From: JAIRVZ01 sp031553755
GTDB lineage: Bacteria; Bacteroidota; Bacteroidia; Bacteroidales; Azobacteroidaceae
Length of the DNA stretch: 31,715 nt
Assembly (NCBI GenBank): GCA_031553755.1
Contig: JAVBKZ010000018.1
Coordinates: forward strand, 1-31,715
Direction: 5' to 3'
The position numbers and the translations under genes are program-made. Below the pieces are notes generated by a model, which searched no databases, had not been told where the DNA came from, and saw only the letters and a list, made by a program, of their open reading frames with translations. Numbering within the stretch: position 1 is the first letter of the stretch; the number at the start of each line of letters is the position of its first letter. Shown here piece by piece: positions 15,388 to 22,875 of the stretch.

Positions 15388-16007
15388 TGGAATTAAGTGT
15401 ATATAACATCAAAGGAGAGGATACAGGAAAAAAAGTAACCCTCAATGATTCTATCTTTGGTATTGAACCCAATGACCATGCTATTTATTTGGACGTAAAA
15501 CAATATATGGCCAACAAACGTCAGGGAACTCATAAATCCAAAGAAAGAAGTGAAATGTCGGGAAGTACCCGTAAATTAGGTCGCCAGAAAGGTGGTGGTG
15601 GTGCTCGTCGTGGAGATATTAATTCTCCTCTTTTGGTTGGAGGTGCTCGTGTATTCGGGCCTAAACCAAGAGATTACGAATTCAAATTGAATAAAAAGGT
15701 AAAAGCTTTGGCTCGTAAATCTGCTTTGGCTTATAAAGCAAAAGCGAATGCGATTGTCGTTGTTGAAGATCTTTCGTTCGAGGCACCTAAAACAAAAGAA
15801 TTTGTATCAATGACTAATAATTTGAAAGTTGCTGATAAAAAATTACTTATTGTTTTGTCTGAAAATAATAAAAATGTCTATTTGTCTGCTCGGAATTTAC
15901 AAAAGGCAAATGTGACTACAGTTGCAGAACTTAATACTTACAAAGTACTTGATGCCGTTCAGCTTGTAATGACAGAAAGTTCCTTGGCTGCTATTAATAA
16001 CTTTTAA
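15387..16007 (+). CDS. rplD: 50S ribosomal protein L4
   Basis: L4 lines the exit tunnel and, in E. coli, represses its own S10 operon. 206 residues. The tunnel loop is visible as SGSTRKLGRQKGGGGARRGDI then NSPLLVGGARVFGPKPRDY; the globular part follows (KALARKSALAYKAKANAIVVVEDLSFE). It overlaps rplC by one base and is followed after 18 nt by rplW. Whether it regulates this unit is unknown; no E. coli-type S10 leader is recognisable. Confidence 0.97.
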   Translation: MELSVYNIKGEDTGKKVTLNDSIFGIEPNDHAIYLDVKQYMANKRQGTHKSKERSEMSGSTRKLGRQKGGGGARRGDINSPLLVGGARVFGPKPRDYEFKLNKKVKALARKSALAYKAKANAIVVVEDLSFEAPKTKEFVSMTNNLKVADKKLLIVLSENNKNVYLSARNLQKANVTTVAELNTYKVLDAVQLVMTESSLAAINNF

Positions 16008-16025
16008 AAATAAGGAGAACAAGAC

Positions 16026-16319
16026 ATGGGAATTATTATTAAACCTATAGTAACCGAAAAACAAACAGTGATTAGTGAAAAATTTCCTAATCGTTTTGGT
16101 TTTCGCGTTTCTCCCGATGCCAACAAGTTGCAAATTAAAGCTGCTGTTGAAGAACTTTATGGAGTAACTGTAGTTAGTGTGAATACTTCTAACTACGATG
16201 GCAAATTAAAGTCCAGATACACAAAATCGGGAGTGATAAATGGAAAAATGCCTGCTTTCAAAAAAGCAATTATTACATTGAAAGAGGGCGAAACAATAGA
16301 TTTCTTTAGCAATATCTAA
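16026..16319 (+). CDS. rplW: 50S ribosomal protein L23
   Basis: L23 sits at the tunnel exit and docks trigger factor and SRP. 97 residues (100 in E. coli) with the family start IIKPIVTEKQTVISE, FRVSPDANKLQIKAAVEELYGVTVVSVNT and the basic loop around GKLKSRYTKSG. An AAGGAG stretch 9 nt before the ATG serves as a possible ribosome site. A structured octamer spacer separates it from rplB. Confidence 0.97.
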   Translation: MGIIIKPIVTEKQTVISEKFPNRFGFRVSPDANKLQIKAAVEELYGVTVVSVNTSNYDGKLKSRYTKSGVINGKMPAFKKAIITLKEGETIDFFSNI

Positions 16320-16320
16320 T

Positions 16321-16381
16321 AGTTAACGAGTTAACAAGTAGACGAGTAAACAAGGCTCGTCAACTTGTCAACTTGTCAACT
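16321..16381 (+). repeat. Spacer hairpin 4 (rplW-rplB), 26-bp octamer stem
   Basis: A stem of 26 positions (16321-16346/16356-16381) with only three mismatches and one G.T pair closes a 9-nt loop. The apex is GACGAG/CTCGTC. The left arm is TAGTTAAC-GAGTTAAC-AAGTAGAC and the right arm, read in reverse complement, is AAGTTGAC repeated. It ends 17 nt before the rplB ATG. This is the clearest octamer member of the spacer family. Confidence 0.85.
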
Positions 16382-16398
16382 TGTAACTTAAAATAAAA

Positions 16399-17223
16399 AT
16401 GGGAATTCGTAAATTAAAGCCCACAACGCCGGGGCAAAGACACAAGATTATCGGTGCATTTAGTGAAATCACTGCTAGTACACCGGAAAAATCTCTTGTT
16501 GTTGGAAAAAACAAGTCGGGCGGCCGCAATAGCGAAGGTAAAATGACCATGCGTTATATTGGTGGCGGTCACAGGCAAAAATATCGTTTGATCGACTTCA
16601 AGAGAAACAAAGATGGCATCCCAGCAACAGTGAAAACAATCGAGTATGACCCTAACCGTTCGGCTCGCATAGCATTGTTGTATTATCTTGATGGAGCAAA
16701 GACTTATATTTTGGCTCCTAACGGATTGAAAGTCGGCCAAACAGTGATGTCGGGTAAGGATGCTGCACCCGAAGTAGGTAACAGTTTACCTTTAGCTAAT
16801 GTTCCGTTGGGAACTGTAATTCATAATATAGAATTACGTCCGGGACAAGGAGCGAAGATGGTTCGTTCGGCAGGTACATTTGCGCAAGTCGTTTCGAGGG
16901 AAGGAGACTATGCGATCATCAAAATGCCTTCAGGAGAAACTCGTAAAATTCTTTCTACTTGTAAAGCTACTATTGGTAGTGTAGGTAATTCAGACCATGC
17001 ACTTGAAAAATCAGGAAAAGCCGGTAGAACCAGATGGCTCGGACGCCGTCCTCGTGTTCGTGGTGTTGTAATGAACCCTGTAGATCACCCGATGGGTGGA
17101 GGTGAAGGACGTGCTTCAGGAGGACATCCTAGATCTCGCAAGGGATTGTATGCTAAGGGCTTGAAAACAAGAGCGCCTAAGAAACACTCTTCTAAGTATA
17201 TAATTGAAAGAAGAAAAAAGTAA
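16399..17223 (+). CDS. rplB: 50S ribosomal protein L2
   Basis: L2 is needed for subunit joining and peptidyl-transferase assembly. 274 residues (273 in E. coli). The SH3/OB core is seen in RYIGGGHRQKYRLIDFKR and LRPGQGAKMVRSAGTFAQVV; the conserved C-terminal loop is MNPVDHPMGGGEGR with the functionally important His230. E. coli has DHPHGGG, so one histidine is replaced by Met here. rpsS follows after 22 nt. Confidence 0.98.
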   Translation: MGIRKLKPTTPGQRHKIIGAFSEITASTPEKSLVVGKNKSGGRNSEGKMTMRYIGGGHRQKYRLIDFKRNKDGIPATVKTIEYDPNRSARIALLYYLDGAKTYILAPNGLKVGQTVMSGKDAAPEVGNSLPLANVPLGTVIHNIELRPGQGAKMVRSAGTFAQVVSREGDYAIIKMPSGETRKILSTCKATIGSVGNSDHALEKSGKAGRTRWLGRRPRVRGVVMNPVDHPMGGGEGRASGGHPRSRKGLYAKGLKTRAPKKHSSKYIIERRKK

Positions 17224-17245
17224 CCTGATTAATTAAGAGTAAATT

Positions 17246-17515
17246 ATGAGTCGTTCGTTAAAAAAAGGTCCTTACATTAATCTTAAACTCGAAAAGAAAA
17301 TTCTGACTATGAATGAGTCGGGAAAAAAAGTAGTGGTTAAGACATGGGCAAGAGCTTCAATGATTTCGCCCGATTTTGTGGGGCATACCGTTGCAGTTCA
17401 CAATGGTAATAAATTTATTCCTGTTTATGTTACTGAAAATATGGTTGGTCATAAGTTAGGTGAATTTTCTCCTACTCGCCAATTCCGTGGTCACGGTGGT
17501 AACAAAAAAAGATAA
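17246..17515 (+). CDS. rpsS: 30S ribosomal protein S19
   Basis: S19 binds the 30S head with S13 and contacts A-site tRNA. 89 residues (92 in E. coli), with SRSLKKGPYINLKLEKKI, RASMISPDFVGHTVAVHNG and the closing GHKLGEFSPTRQFRGHGGNKKR. Short spacers on both sides (22 and 36 nt) place it in the uninterrupted rplB-rpsS-rplV-rpsC stretch. Confidence 0.98.
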   Translation: MSRSLKKGPYINLKLEKKILTMNESGKKVVVKTWARASMISPDFVGHTVAVHNGNKFIPVYVTENMVGHKLGEFSPTRQFRGHGGNKKR

Positions 17516-17551
17516 CAGGATATTCAGCAATCTGAAATAAATTAAGAAAAA

Positions 17552-17956
17552 ATGGGTGCTAGAAAAAGAATATCAGCCGAAGAAAGAAAAGAATCCAACA
17601 AAACTACATATTTCGCAAAATTGCGGAACGTGCCGACTTCGCCTCGTAAGATGCGTTTGGTCGCAGATATGATTCGTGGAATGGAAGCTTTTAGGGCGCT
17701 TGGCGTATTGAAGTTCTCTAACAAAGAGGCTGCTGCCAAAGTAGAAAAATTATTACGTTCTGCTATTTCCAATTGGGAACAAAAAAATGAACGTAAAGCA
17801 GAAAGTGGTGAATTATATGTTACAACAATAAGCGTTGACTCTGCGACAATGTTGAAGAGAATGCGTCCTGCTCCTCAAGGAAGAGGTTACAGGGTTCGTA
17901 AACGTTCAAATCACGTAACATTGTTCGTAGATACAAAAACAGACAATCAAAATTAA
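17552..17956 (+). CDS. rplV: 50S ribosomal protein L22
   Basis: L22 binds all 23S rRNA domains and its beta-hairpin forms part of the tunnel constriction. 134 residues, longer than the E. coli protein (110) because of an N-terminal extension (GARKRISAEERKESNKTTYFAK). Core: NVPTSPRKMRLVADMIRGM, and the hairpin SATMLKRMRPAPQGRGYRVRKRSNHV. It is followed after 7 nt by rpsC. Confidence 0.97.
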   Translation: MGARKRISAEERKESNKTTYFAKLRNVPTSPRKMRLVADMIRGMEAFRALGVLKFSNKEAAAKVEKLLRSAISNWEQKNERKAESGELYVTTISVDSATMLKRMRPAPQGRGYRVRKRSNHVTLFVDTKTDNQN

Positions 17957-17963
17957 TTGCTAA

Positions 17964-18731
17964 ATGGGACAAAAAACTAATCCGATAAGTAATCGTTTGG
18001 GAATCATCCGTGGATGGGATTCAAATTGGTATGGGGGCAATAATTATGGCGATACTTTGTTAGAAGACAGCAAAATACGTAAATACCTCAGTGCCCGTCT
18101 CGCTAAAGCAAGTGTATCTCGCATTGTTATTGAACGTACGTTAAAATTAGTTACTATTACAGTTTGTACTGCTCGTCCGGGAATTATCATCGGTAAAGGA
18201 GGACAAGAAGTTGACAAATTGAAAGAAGAATTGAAAAAAATAACTGATAAAGAAGTTCAAATCAATATCTTCGAAGTAAAAAGACCTGAATTAGACGCGG
18301 TTATCGTTGCTAATAACATTGCCCGTCAATTAGAAGGAAAAGTAGCTTATCGCCGTGCTGTAAAAATGGCTATCGCTTCAACCATGAGAATGGGAGCGGA
18401 AGGAATTAAAATTCAAATTTCAGGACGTTTAAATGGCGCTGAAATGGCTCGTTCTGAGATGTATAAAGAAGGAAGAACTCCTTTACATACACTTCGTTCC
18501 GATATAGATTATGCTTTAGGTGAAGCATTAACCAAAGTAGGTTTGCTTGGAATTAAAGTTTGGATCTGCCGAGGAGAAGTATATGGTAAAAAAGACTTAT
18601 CTCCTTCGTTCGCGGTTTCTAAAGATTCAGCTCGCGGAGGAAGAAGCGGTGGAGAAGGACGTAATGACGGAAGAAACGACAGAGGCGATAGAAACTTCAA
18701 GAAGAGAACTCCGAGAGGAGAGAGAAAGTAA
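17964..18731 (+). CDS. rpsC: 30S ribosomal protein S3
   Basis: S3 forms the mRNA entry site with S4 and S5. 255 residues (233 in E. coli). The start GQKTNPISNRLGIIRGWDS is diagnostic; the KH domain carries RPGIIIGKGG (71-80); the second domain includes GAEGIKIQISGRLNGAEMAR and the LHTLRSDIDYALGEA segment. The last 35 residues are an Arg/Gly/Asp-rich low-complexity tail not needed for the fold. A heptamer-type hairpin spacer follows. Confidence 0.98.
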   Translation: MGQKTNPISNRLGIIRGWDSNWYGGNNYGDTLLEDSKIRKYLSARLAKASVSRIVIERTLKLVTITVCTARPGIIIGKGGQEVDKLKEELKKITDKEVQINIFEVKRPELDAVIVANNIARQLEGKVAYRRAVKMAIASTMRMGAEGIKIQISGRLNGAEMARSEMYKEGRTPLHTLRSDIDYALGEALTKVGLLGIKVWICRGEVYGKKDLSPSFAVSKDSARGGRSGGEGRNDGRNDRGDRNFKKRTPRGERK

Positions 18732-18741
18732 TTTACAATGA

Positions 18742-18808
18742 AAAATTAATAATTAAAAATTAAGAATGAGGTGGATATCTCAATTATTAATTGTTAATTA
18801 TTAATATT
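18742..18808 (+). repeat. Spacer hairpin 5 (rpsC-rplP), 29-position AT-rich stem
   Basis: The apex is TGAG/CTCA (18767-18770/18779-18782) around an 8-nt loop. After one bulged A (18783), positions 18742-18766 pair with 18784-18808 with three mismatches in 25. The arms are AATTAAT/AATTAAA-type heptamers. It ends 13 nt before the rplP ATG. Confidence 0.8.
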
Positions 18809-18821
18809 AATTCAAAAAGAA

Positions 18822-19256
18822 ATGTTACAACCGAAAAAAACAAAATTCAGAAGGTCGCAAAAAGGCCGGATGAAAGGCAATGCTCAAAGAGGGCATGAAT
18901 TGTCATTAGGTTCTTTTGGTATAAAATCTTTGCAATCAAAATGGATCACAGGGCGTCAGATAGAAGCTGCTCGTATCGCTGTGACACGTTATATGCAACG
19001 TCAAGGTCAAGTTTGGGTAAGAATTTTCCCCGACAAACCAATTACTAAAAAACCGGCAGAAGTGCGTATGGGTAAAGGAAAAGGAGCTCCTGAAGGATTT
19101 GTCGCTCCCGTAACACCGGGAAGAATCATTTTCGAAATCGAAGGAGTACCATTTGATGTTGCGAAAGAAGCTTTGAGACTTGCTGCTCAAAAACTTCCGG
19201 TGACTACTAAATTTGTCGTGAGACGTGACTATGATTATCAAAATCAAAATGTGTAA
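18822..19256 (+). CDS. rplP: 50S ribosomal protein L16
   Basis: L16 helps place tRNA in the A site. 144 residues (136 in E. coli). Family segments: LQPKKTKFRRSQKGRMKGNAQRG, SKWITGRQIEAARIAVTRYMQRQGQVWVRIFPDKPITKKPAEVRMGKGKG in pieces, and KEALRLAAQKLPVTTKFV. It begins after a 90-nt structured spacer; rpmC follows after 5 nt. Confidence 0.98.
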   Translation: MLQPKKTKFRRSQKGRMKGNAQRGHELSLGSFGIKSLQSKWITGRQIEAARIAVTRYMQRQGQVWVRIFPDKPITKKPAEVRMGKGKGAPEGFVAPVTPGRIIFEIEGVPFDVAKEALRLAAQKLPVTTKFVVRRDYDYQNQNV

Positions 19257-19261
19257 TCAAT

Positions 19262-19459
19262 ATGAAAATTGCAGAAATTAAAGAATTAAGTACTAAGGAA
19301 TTGCAAGAAAGAATTGATGCTGAAACAATTGCTTTGGATCAGAAAAAAATCAATCATAGCATATCTCCTTTGGATAGTCCTGCTTCGATTACTCATGCAC
19401 GCAAGGACCTCGCACGCATGAAAACAGAAATGCGTCAAAGAGAACTTAAAAATCAATAA
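19262..19459 (+). CDS. rpmC: 50S ribosomal protein L29
   Basis: L29 is a small two-helix protein at the tunnel exit beside L23. 65 residues (63 in E. coli): helix 1 KIAEIKELSTKELQERIDAE, then HARKDLARMKTEMRQRELKNQ with the conserved R-K-x-(I/L)-A-R signature region. It is tightly packed between rplP (5 nt) and rpsQ (14 nt). Confidence 0.96.
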   Translation: MKIAEIKELSTKELQERIDAETIALDQKKINHSISPLDSPASITHARKDLARMKTEMRQRELKNQ

Positions 19460-19473
19460 TCAAATTGAGCCTG

Positions 19474-19731
19474 ATGGAAACTAGAAATTTAAGAAAAGAA
19501 AGAATCGGTGTCGTTTTCAGCAATAAAATGGATAAATCTATTACCGTTGCTGTGAAATGGAAAGAAAAGCACCCGATTTATGGTAAATTCGTTAATAAAA
19601 CGAAGAAGTTCCATGCTCACGACGAAAAAAATGAATGTAACATCGGAGATACCGTGCGCATCATGGAAACTCGTCCTTTGAGCAAAACAAAGAGATGGAG
19701 ATTGGTCGAAATAATTGAAAAAGCGAAGTAA
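19474..19731 (+). CDS. rpsQ: 30S ribosomal protein S17
   Basis: S17 is a primary 16S rRNA binder with an OB fold. I place the start at the ATG at 19474 (METRNLRKERIGVVF, 85 residues) rather than at the in-frame TTG at 19465, because Bacteroidales S17 proteins begin ME-x-RNLRKER and the E. coli protein has 84 residues. Diagnostic segments: DKSITVAVKWKEKHPIYGKFV and RIMETRPLSKTKRWRLVEI. Its stop is 2 nt before the rplN ATG. Confidence 0.96.
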   Translation: METRNLRKERIGVVFSNKMDKSITVAVKWKEKHPIYGKFVNKTKKFHAHDEKNECNIGDTVRIMETRPLSKTKRWRLVEIIEKAK

Positions 19732-19733
19732 TT

Positions 19734-20099
19734 ATGATACAACAAGAATCAAGACTTACAGTAGCTGATAACAGCGGCGCTAAAGAAGTGCTTTGTATCC
19801 GCGTTTTAGGTGGAACAAAAAGAAGATATGCTTCTGTTGGAGATGTGATTGTCGTTGCAGTTAAAAACGTAATCCCATCAAGTGATGTTAAAAAAGGTGC
19901 AGTGTCGAAAGCGATGATTGTACGTACGAAAAAAGAAATACGCCGTCCTGATGGTTCATATATTCGCTTTGACGACAACGCTTGTGTGTTGTTGAATAAT
20001 GCGGGTGAAATCAGAGGAAGCCGTATCTTTGGTCCGGTAGCTCGTGAACTTCGTGCTGTTAATATGAAAATCGTTTCTTTAGCACCAGAAGTACTATAA
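19734..20099 (+). CDS. rplN: 50S ribosomal protein L14
   Basis: L14 forms an intersubunit bridge at the factor-binding side. 121 residues (123 in E. coli), starting MIQQESRLTVADNSGAKEV, with the signature GDVIVVAVKNVIPSSDVKKG, the RRPDGSYIRFDDNACVLLN strand and the closing RELRAVNMKIVSLAPEVL. It follows rpsQ after 2 nt, implying coupling; a long structured spacer separates it from rplX. Confidence 0.98.
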   Translation: MIQQESRLTVADNSGAKEVLCIRVLGGTKRRYASVGDVIVVAVKNVIPSSDVKKGAVSKAMIVRTKKEIRRPDGSYIRFDDNACVLLNNAGEIRGSRIFGPVARELRAVNMKIVSLAPEVL

Positions 20100-20115
20100 T
20101 GAATTAATAATGAAC

Positions 20116-20182
20116 AATTAAGAATTGAGAATTAAAAAATTAAGTCGATAAAAACTTAATTATTAATTATTAATTATTAATT
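20116..20182 (+). repeat. Spacer hairpin 6 (rplN-rplX), long heptamer stem
   Basis: The apex is AATTAAG/CTTAATT (20138-20144/20155-20161) with a 10-nt loop. After a small 2x1 bulge, 20116-20135 pairs with 20163-20182 with two mismatches and one G.T in 20 positions. The right arm is five near-perfect repeats of TTAATTA, reaching to 8 nt from the rplX ATG at 20198. Confidence 0.8.
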
Positions 20183-20197
20183 ATTAATTGAAAAAAA

Positions 20198-20518
20198 ATG
20201 AGTAAATTACATATTAAAAAAGGCGACATAGTTTTCGTTAACACAGGAGTTGACAAAGGAAAAACAGGGCGTGTGCTCCAAGTCCTTGTAGAGAAAAAAA
20301 GAGCTCTTGTGGAGGGTGTTAACATGGTATCCAAGAGTACCAAGCCTAATGCGAAAAATCCTCAAGGAGGAATTGTAAAGAAAGAAGCTTCTATTCATAT
20401 TTCCAATTTAAATGTGATTGATCCGGATTCAGGAAAACCTACCCGGATTGGTCGTAAATTGAATGATAAAGGAGTATTAGTTCGTTATGCTAAAAAATCA
20501 GGAAAGGAAATTAAGTAA
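20198..20518 (+). CDS. rplX: 50S ribosomal protein L24
   Basis: L24 initiates 50S assembly and sits at the tunnel exit. 106 residues (104 in E. coli). A KOW motif occupies the N-terminus (IKKGDIVFVNTGVDKGKTGRVLQV); VEGVNMVSKSTKP, GGIVKKEASIHISNL and the GKPTRIGRKLNDKGVLVRYAK end are family-typical. Its TAA overlaps the rplE ATG by one base, so the two are translationally coupled. Confidence 0.97.
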   Translation: MSKLHIKKGDIVFVNTGVDKGKTGRVLQVLVEKKRALVEGVNMVSKSTKPNAKNPQGGIVKKEASIHISNLNVIDPDSGKPTRIGRKLNDKGVLVRYAKKSGKEIK

Positions 20519-21075
20519 TGAGCGCTACAGCTAATCTAAAAAAAGAATATCGGGAAAAAATTGTTCCCGCGTTGATGAAAGAATTTTCTTATTCGTCAGT
20601 GATGCAAGTTCCTGTGCTGAAAAAGATTGTGATCAATCAAGGTTTAGGAGTTGCGGTTGCGGATAAAAAAATAATAGATATCGCAATTTCGGAATTGACA
20701 GCTATAACCGGTCAAAAGGCTGTAGCTACAGTTTCTCGAAAAGATATTTCAAACTTCAAGTTACGTAGAAAAATGCCTATTGGTACAATGGTAACTTTAC
20801 GTCGTGAACAAATGTATGAATTCCTTGAAAGACTTGTACGTGTTGCTTTACCCCGTATTCGTGACTTCAAAGGTATTGAAAGCAAACTTGACGGAAGAGG
20901 TAATTATACACTTGGAATTGAAGAACAAATTATTTTTCCCGAAATAAATATTGATAATATTAGTAAAATATTGGGAATGAATATTACCTTTGTGACCTCT
21001 GCAAAAACAGATGAAGAAGGTTATGCACTTTTGAGAGAATTTGGACTACCTTTTAAAAACAGTAAAAAAGATTAA
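20518..21075 (+). CDS. rplE: 50S ribosomal protein L5
   Basis: L5 binds 5S rRNA and contacts P-site tRNA and S13. 185 residues (179 in E. coli), with LKKEYREKIVPALMKEFSY, VPVLKKIVINQGLG, TGQKAVATVSRKDISNFKLR, GNYTLGIEEQIIFPEI and the closing TSAKTDEEGYALLREFGLPF. It begins at a TAATG overlap with rplX; rpsN follows after 58 nt. Confidence 0.98.
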   Translation: MSATANLKKEYREKIVPALMKEFSYSSVMQVPVLKKIVINQGLGVAVADKKIIDIAISELTAITGQKAVATVSRKDISNFKLRRKMPIGTMVTLRREQMYEFLERLVRVALPRIRDFKGIESKLDGRGNYTLGIEEQIIFPEINIDNISKILGMNITFVTSAKTDEEGYALLREFGLPFKNSKKD

Positions 21076-21133
21076 TTTAGAGACAGTTAAGAGTTTCTAT
21101 TGGTAATATAATCGTTTTTCAATAAGAAAAAAT

Positions 21134-21403
21134 ATGGCTAAAGAATCAATGAAAGCCCGTGAGGTAAAACGCGCTAAATTAGTTGCCAAATATGCTGAAA
21201 AAAGAGCACAGCTAAAAGCGGAAGGTAACTATGATGCTTTGCAAGCGCTACCTAAGAATGCTTCTCCTGTTCGTTTGCATAATCGTTGTAAATTAACAGG
21301 ACGTCCTAAAGGATACATTCGTCAATTTGGAATTTCTCGTATCCAATTTAGGGAAATGGCTTCCGCTGGACTTATTCCGGGTGTGAAAAAAGCAAGCTGG
21401 TAA
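21134..21403 (+). CDS. rpsN: 30S ribosomal protein S14, zinc-free type
   Basis: S14 assembles late into the 30S head. 89 residues; MAKESMKAREVKRAKLVAKY, LPKNASPVRLHNRCKLTGRPKGY and FREMASAGLIPGVKKASW identify it. The zinc-binding CxxC-CxxC pattern of the short S14 form is absent, so this is the C-minus (zinc-independent) type. A long heptamer hairpin occupies the spacer to rpsH. Confidence 0.97.
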   Translation: MAKESMKAREVKRAKLVAKYAEKRAQLKAEGNYDALQALPKNASPVRLHNRCKLTGRPKGYIRQFGISRIQFREMASAGLIPGVKKASW

Positions 21404-21410
21404 AATAAAA

Positions 21411-21490
21411 TGAAAAGTTGAAAGTTGAAAGTTGAAAATAAATATGGCTGAGTAATTAATTTTCAATTCTCAATTTTCAATTCTCAATTG
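21411..21490 (+). repeat. Spacer hairpin 7 (rpsN-rpsH), 26-position stem of AGTTGAA heptamers
   Basis: Left arm is (AGTTGAA)x3 plus AAT; right arm is TTTTCAATTC-TCAATTT-TCAATTC-type. Positions 21414-21439 pair with 21459-21484 with only two mismatches and three G.T pairs, closing a 19-nt loop. The G.T pairs fall once per heptamer, where the left arm has GTTGAAA and the right ATTGAAA/ATTGAGA in reverse complement. It ends 51 nt before rpsH. Confidence 0.85.
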
Positions 21491-21534
21491 TTAAATATTG
21501 TCCGGGTGTGCCGGATCAATTTAATTTTTTAATT

Positions 21535-21930
21535 ATGACAGATCCAATAGCAGATTATCTAACGAGACTAAGGAATGCCATCAAAGCAAAACACAGAGTG
21601 GTGGAAGTTCCGGCCTCAAATTTAAAAAAAGAAATCACAAAGATTCTTTTTGACAAAGGCTACATTCTTAATTATAAGTTTGTAGAAGAGGGTCCTCAAG
21701 GTTCAATTAAAATAGCCTTGAAGTATGACCCGATAAATAAAGTAAACGCAATTAAAAAACTGGAGAGAATATCTACTCCGGGATTGCGTCAGTATGTCGG
21801 TTATAAAGATATGCCAAGGGTATTGAATGGACTCGGTATTGCCGTTCTTTCAACTTCTAAAGGTGTAATGACAGACAAGGAAGCTCGCGATTTGAAAGTG
21901 GGTGGCGAAGTTTTATGTTTTGTTTATTAA
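21535..21930 (+). CDS. rpsH: 30S ribosomal protein S8
   Basis: S8 is a primary binder of the 16S central domain and, in E. coli, the spc operon repressor. The start is placed at ATG 21535 (MTDPIADYLTRLRNA, 131 residues; 130 in E. coli), not at the in-frame GTG at 21508, which would add nine residues unlike the family. Other marks: AKHRVVEVPASNLKKEI, LERISTPGLRQYVGYKDMPRV and the C-terminal GLGIAVLSTSKGVMTDKEA-R then GGEVLCFVY. Confidence 0.97.
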   Translation: MTDPIADYLTRLRNAIKAKHRVVEVPASNLKKEITKILFDKGYILNYKFVEEGPQGSIKIALKYDPINKVNAIKKLERISTPGLRQYVGYKDMPRVLNGLGIAVLSTSKGVMTDKEARDLKVGGEVLCFVY

Positions 21931-21948
21931 TGTAAGGAGGAAAAAGTT

Positions 21949-22500
21949 ATGTCAAGAATAGGAAAATTACCCATTACATTACCCAAAGGAGTAACATTCA
22001 CTCAAAACGGAGATGTTGTTACAGTAAAAGGTCCGAAAGGAGAATTATCTCAACAAGTAAATCAGGACATTAAAATCGAATTGAATGACGGCGTTTTGAC
22101 AGTGTCAAGGCCATCTGACGAAAAAGAACATCGTGCTCTCCACGGGTTATATCGTTCTTTAATCAATAATATGGTTGTAGGTGTATCTGAAGGATATAAA
22201 AAAGAACTTGAATTAGTCGGTGTCGGATATCGCGTCACTAACACAGGCAATCTTTTGGATTTTTCTTTAGGTTATACTCATAATATCTATATGATGTTGC
22301 CTTCCGAGATTAAAGTTGAAACAAAAAGTGAGAGAAATAAAAATCCTCTTATCATTCTTGAATCAGCAGATAAACAATTAATCGGACAGATTTGTGCTAA
22401 GATACGTTCATTCCGCAAAGTAGAACCTTACAAAGGTAAGGGAATTAGATTTGTTGGAGAAGTGGTGCGTAGAAAATCCGGTAAATCGGCAGGTAAATAA
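21949..22500 (+). CDS. rplF: 50S ribosomal protein L6
   Basis: L6 lies near the sarcin-ricin loop and factor-binding site. 183 residues (177 in E. coli); SRIGKLPITLPKGV, VTVKGPKGELSQ, HGLYRSLINNMVVGVSEGYKKELELVGVGYR in pieces, and the C-terminal EPYKGKGIRFVGEVVRRKSGKSAGK. AAGGAGGAAAAAGTT precedes the ATG, one of the few Shine-Dalgarno-like sites here. Confidence 0.98.
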   Translation: MSRIGKLPITLPKGVTFTQNGDVVTVKGPKGELSQQVNQDIKIELNDGVLTVSRPSDEKEHRALHGLYRSLINNMVVGVSEGYKKELELVGVGYRVTNTGNLLDFSLGYTHNIYMMLPSEIKVETKSERNKNPLIILESADKQLIGQICAKIRSFRKVEPYKGKGIRFVGEVVRRKSGKSAGK

Positions 22501-22522
22501 TTACTAAAACCATAGAATTATT

Positions 22523-22867
22523 ATGACAACAAAGGAATTAAGAAGAATAAAGATAAAACATCGTGTACGTAAAAATATTTCAGGAACAGCTGAACGTCCA
22601 CGTTTGACAGTATTCAGAAGCAATAAGCAAATTTACGCTCAGGTCATTGATGATTTGACAGGAAAAACATTAGCTACAGCTTCTTCACAAGGAATTCAGG
22701 ATAAAGTTACTAAAACTGAGATTGCAGGCAAAGTTGGAGAAATGATTGCTAAAAAATCACAGGAAGCGGGAATTGAAACCGTTGTGTTTGATCGTAACGG
22801 ATATTTATATCACGGAAGAGTTAAACAATTGGCAGAATCTGCCCGTAAATCCGGACTTAAATTTTAA
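22523..22867 (+). CDS. rplR: 50S ribosomal protein L18
   Basis: L18 brings 5S rRNA into the 50S subunit together with L5. 114 residues (117 in E. coli): basic N-terminus RIKIKHRVRKNISGTAERPRL, VFRSNKQIYAQVIDD, and VVFDRNGYLYHGRVKQLAESARKSGLKF. It lies 22 nt after rplF and 8 nt before rpsE. Confidence 0.98.
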   Translation: MTTKELRRIKIKHRVRKNISGTAERPRLTVFRSNKQIYAQVIDDLTGKTLATASSQGIQDKVTKTEIAGKVGEMIAKKSQEAGIETVVFDRNGYLYHGRVKQLAESARKSGLKF

Positions 22868-22875
22868 TTGAAAAA

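Noticed and set aside
18547..18741. Plus-strand frame overlapping the 3' end of rpsC in another frame
   Set aside because: It is inside the Arg/Gly-rich tail of S3 and its Glu/Arg-rich translation is a frame shadow.
21508..21534. GTG start giving S8 a nine-residue extension
   Set aside because: The S8 family starts at MTDPIADYLTRLRNA; the upstream codons lie in the AT-rich spacer and have no family match. The same reasoning removes TTG starts for rpsQ (19465) and rplO (23674).
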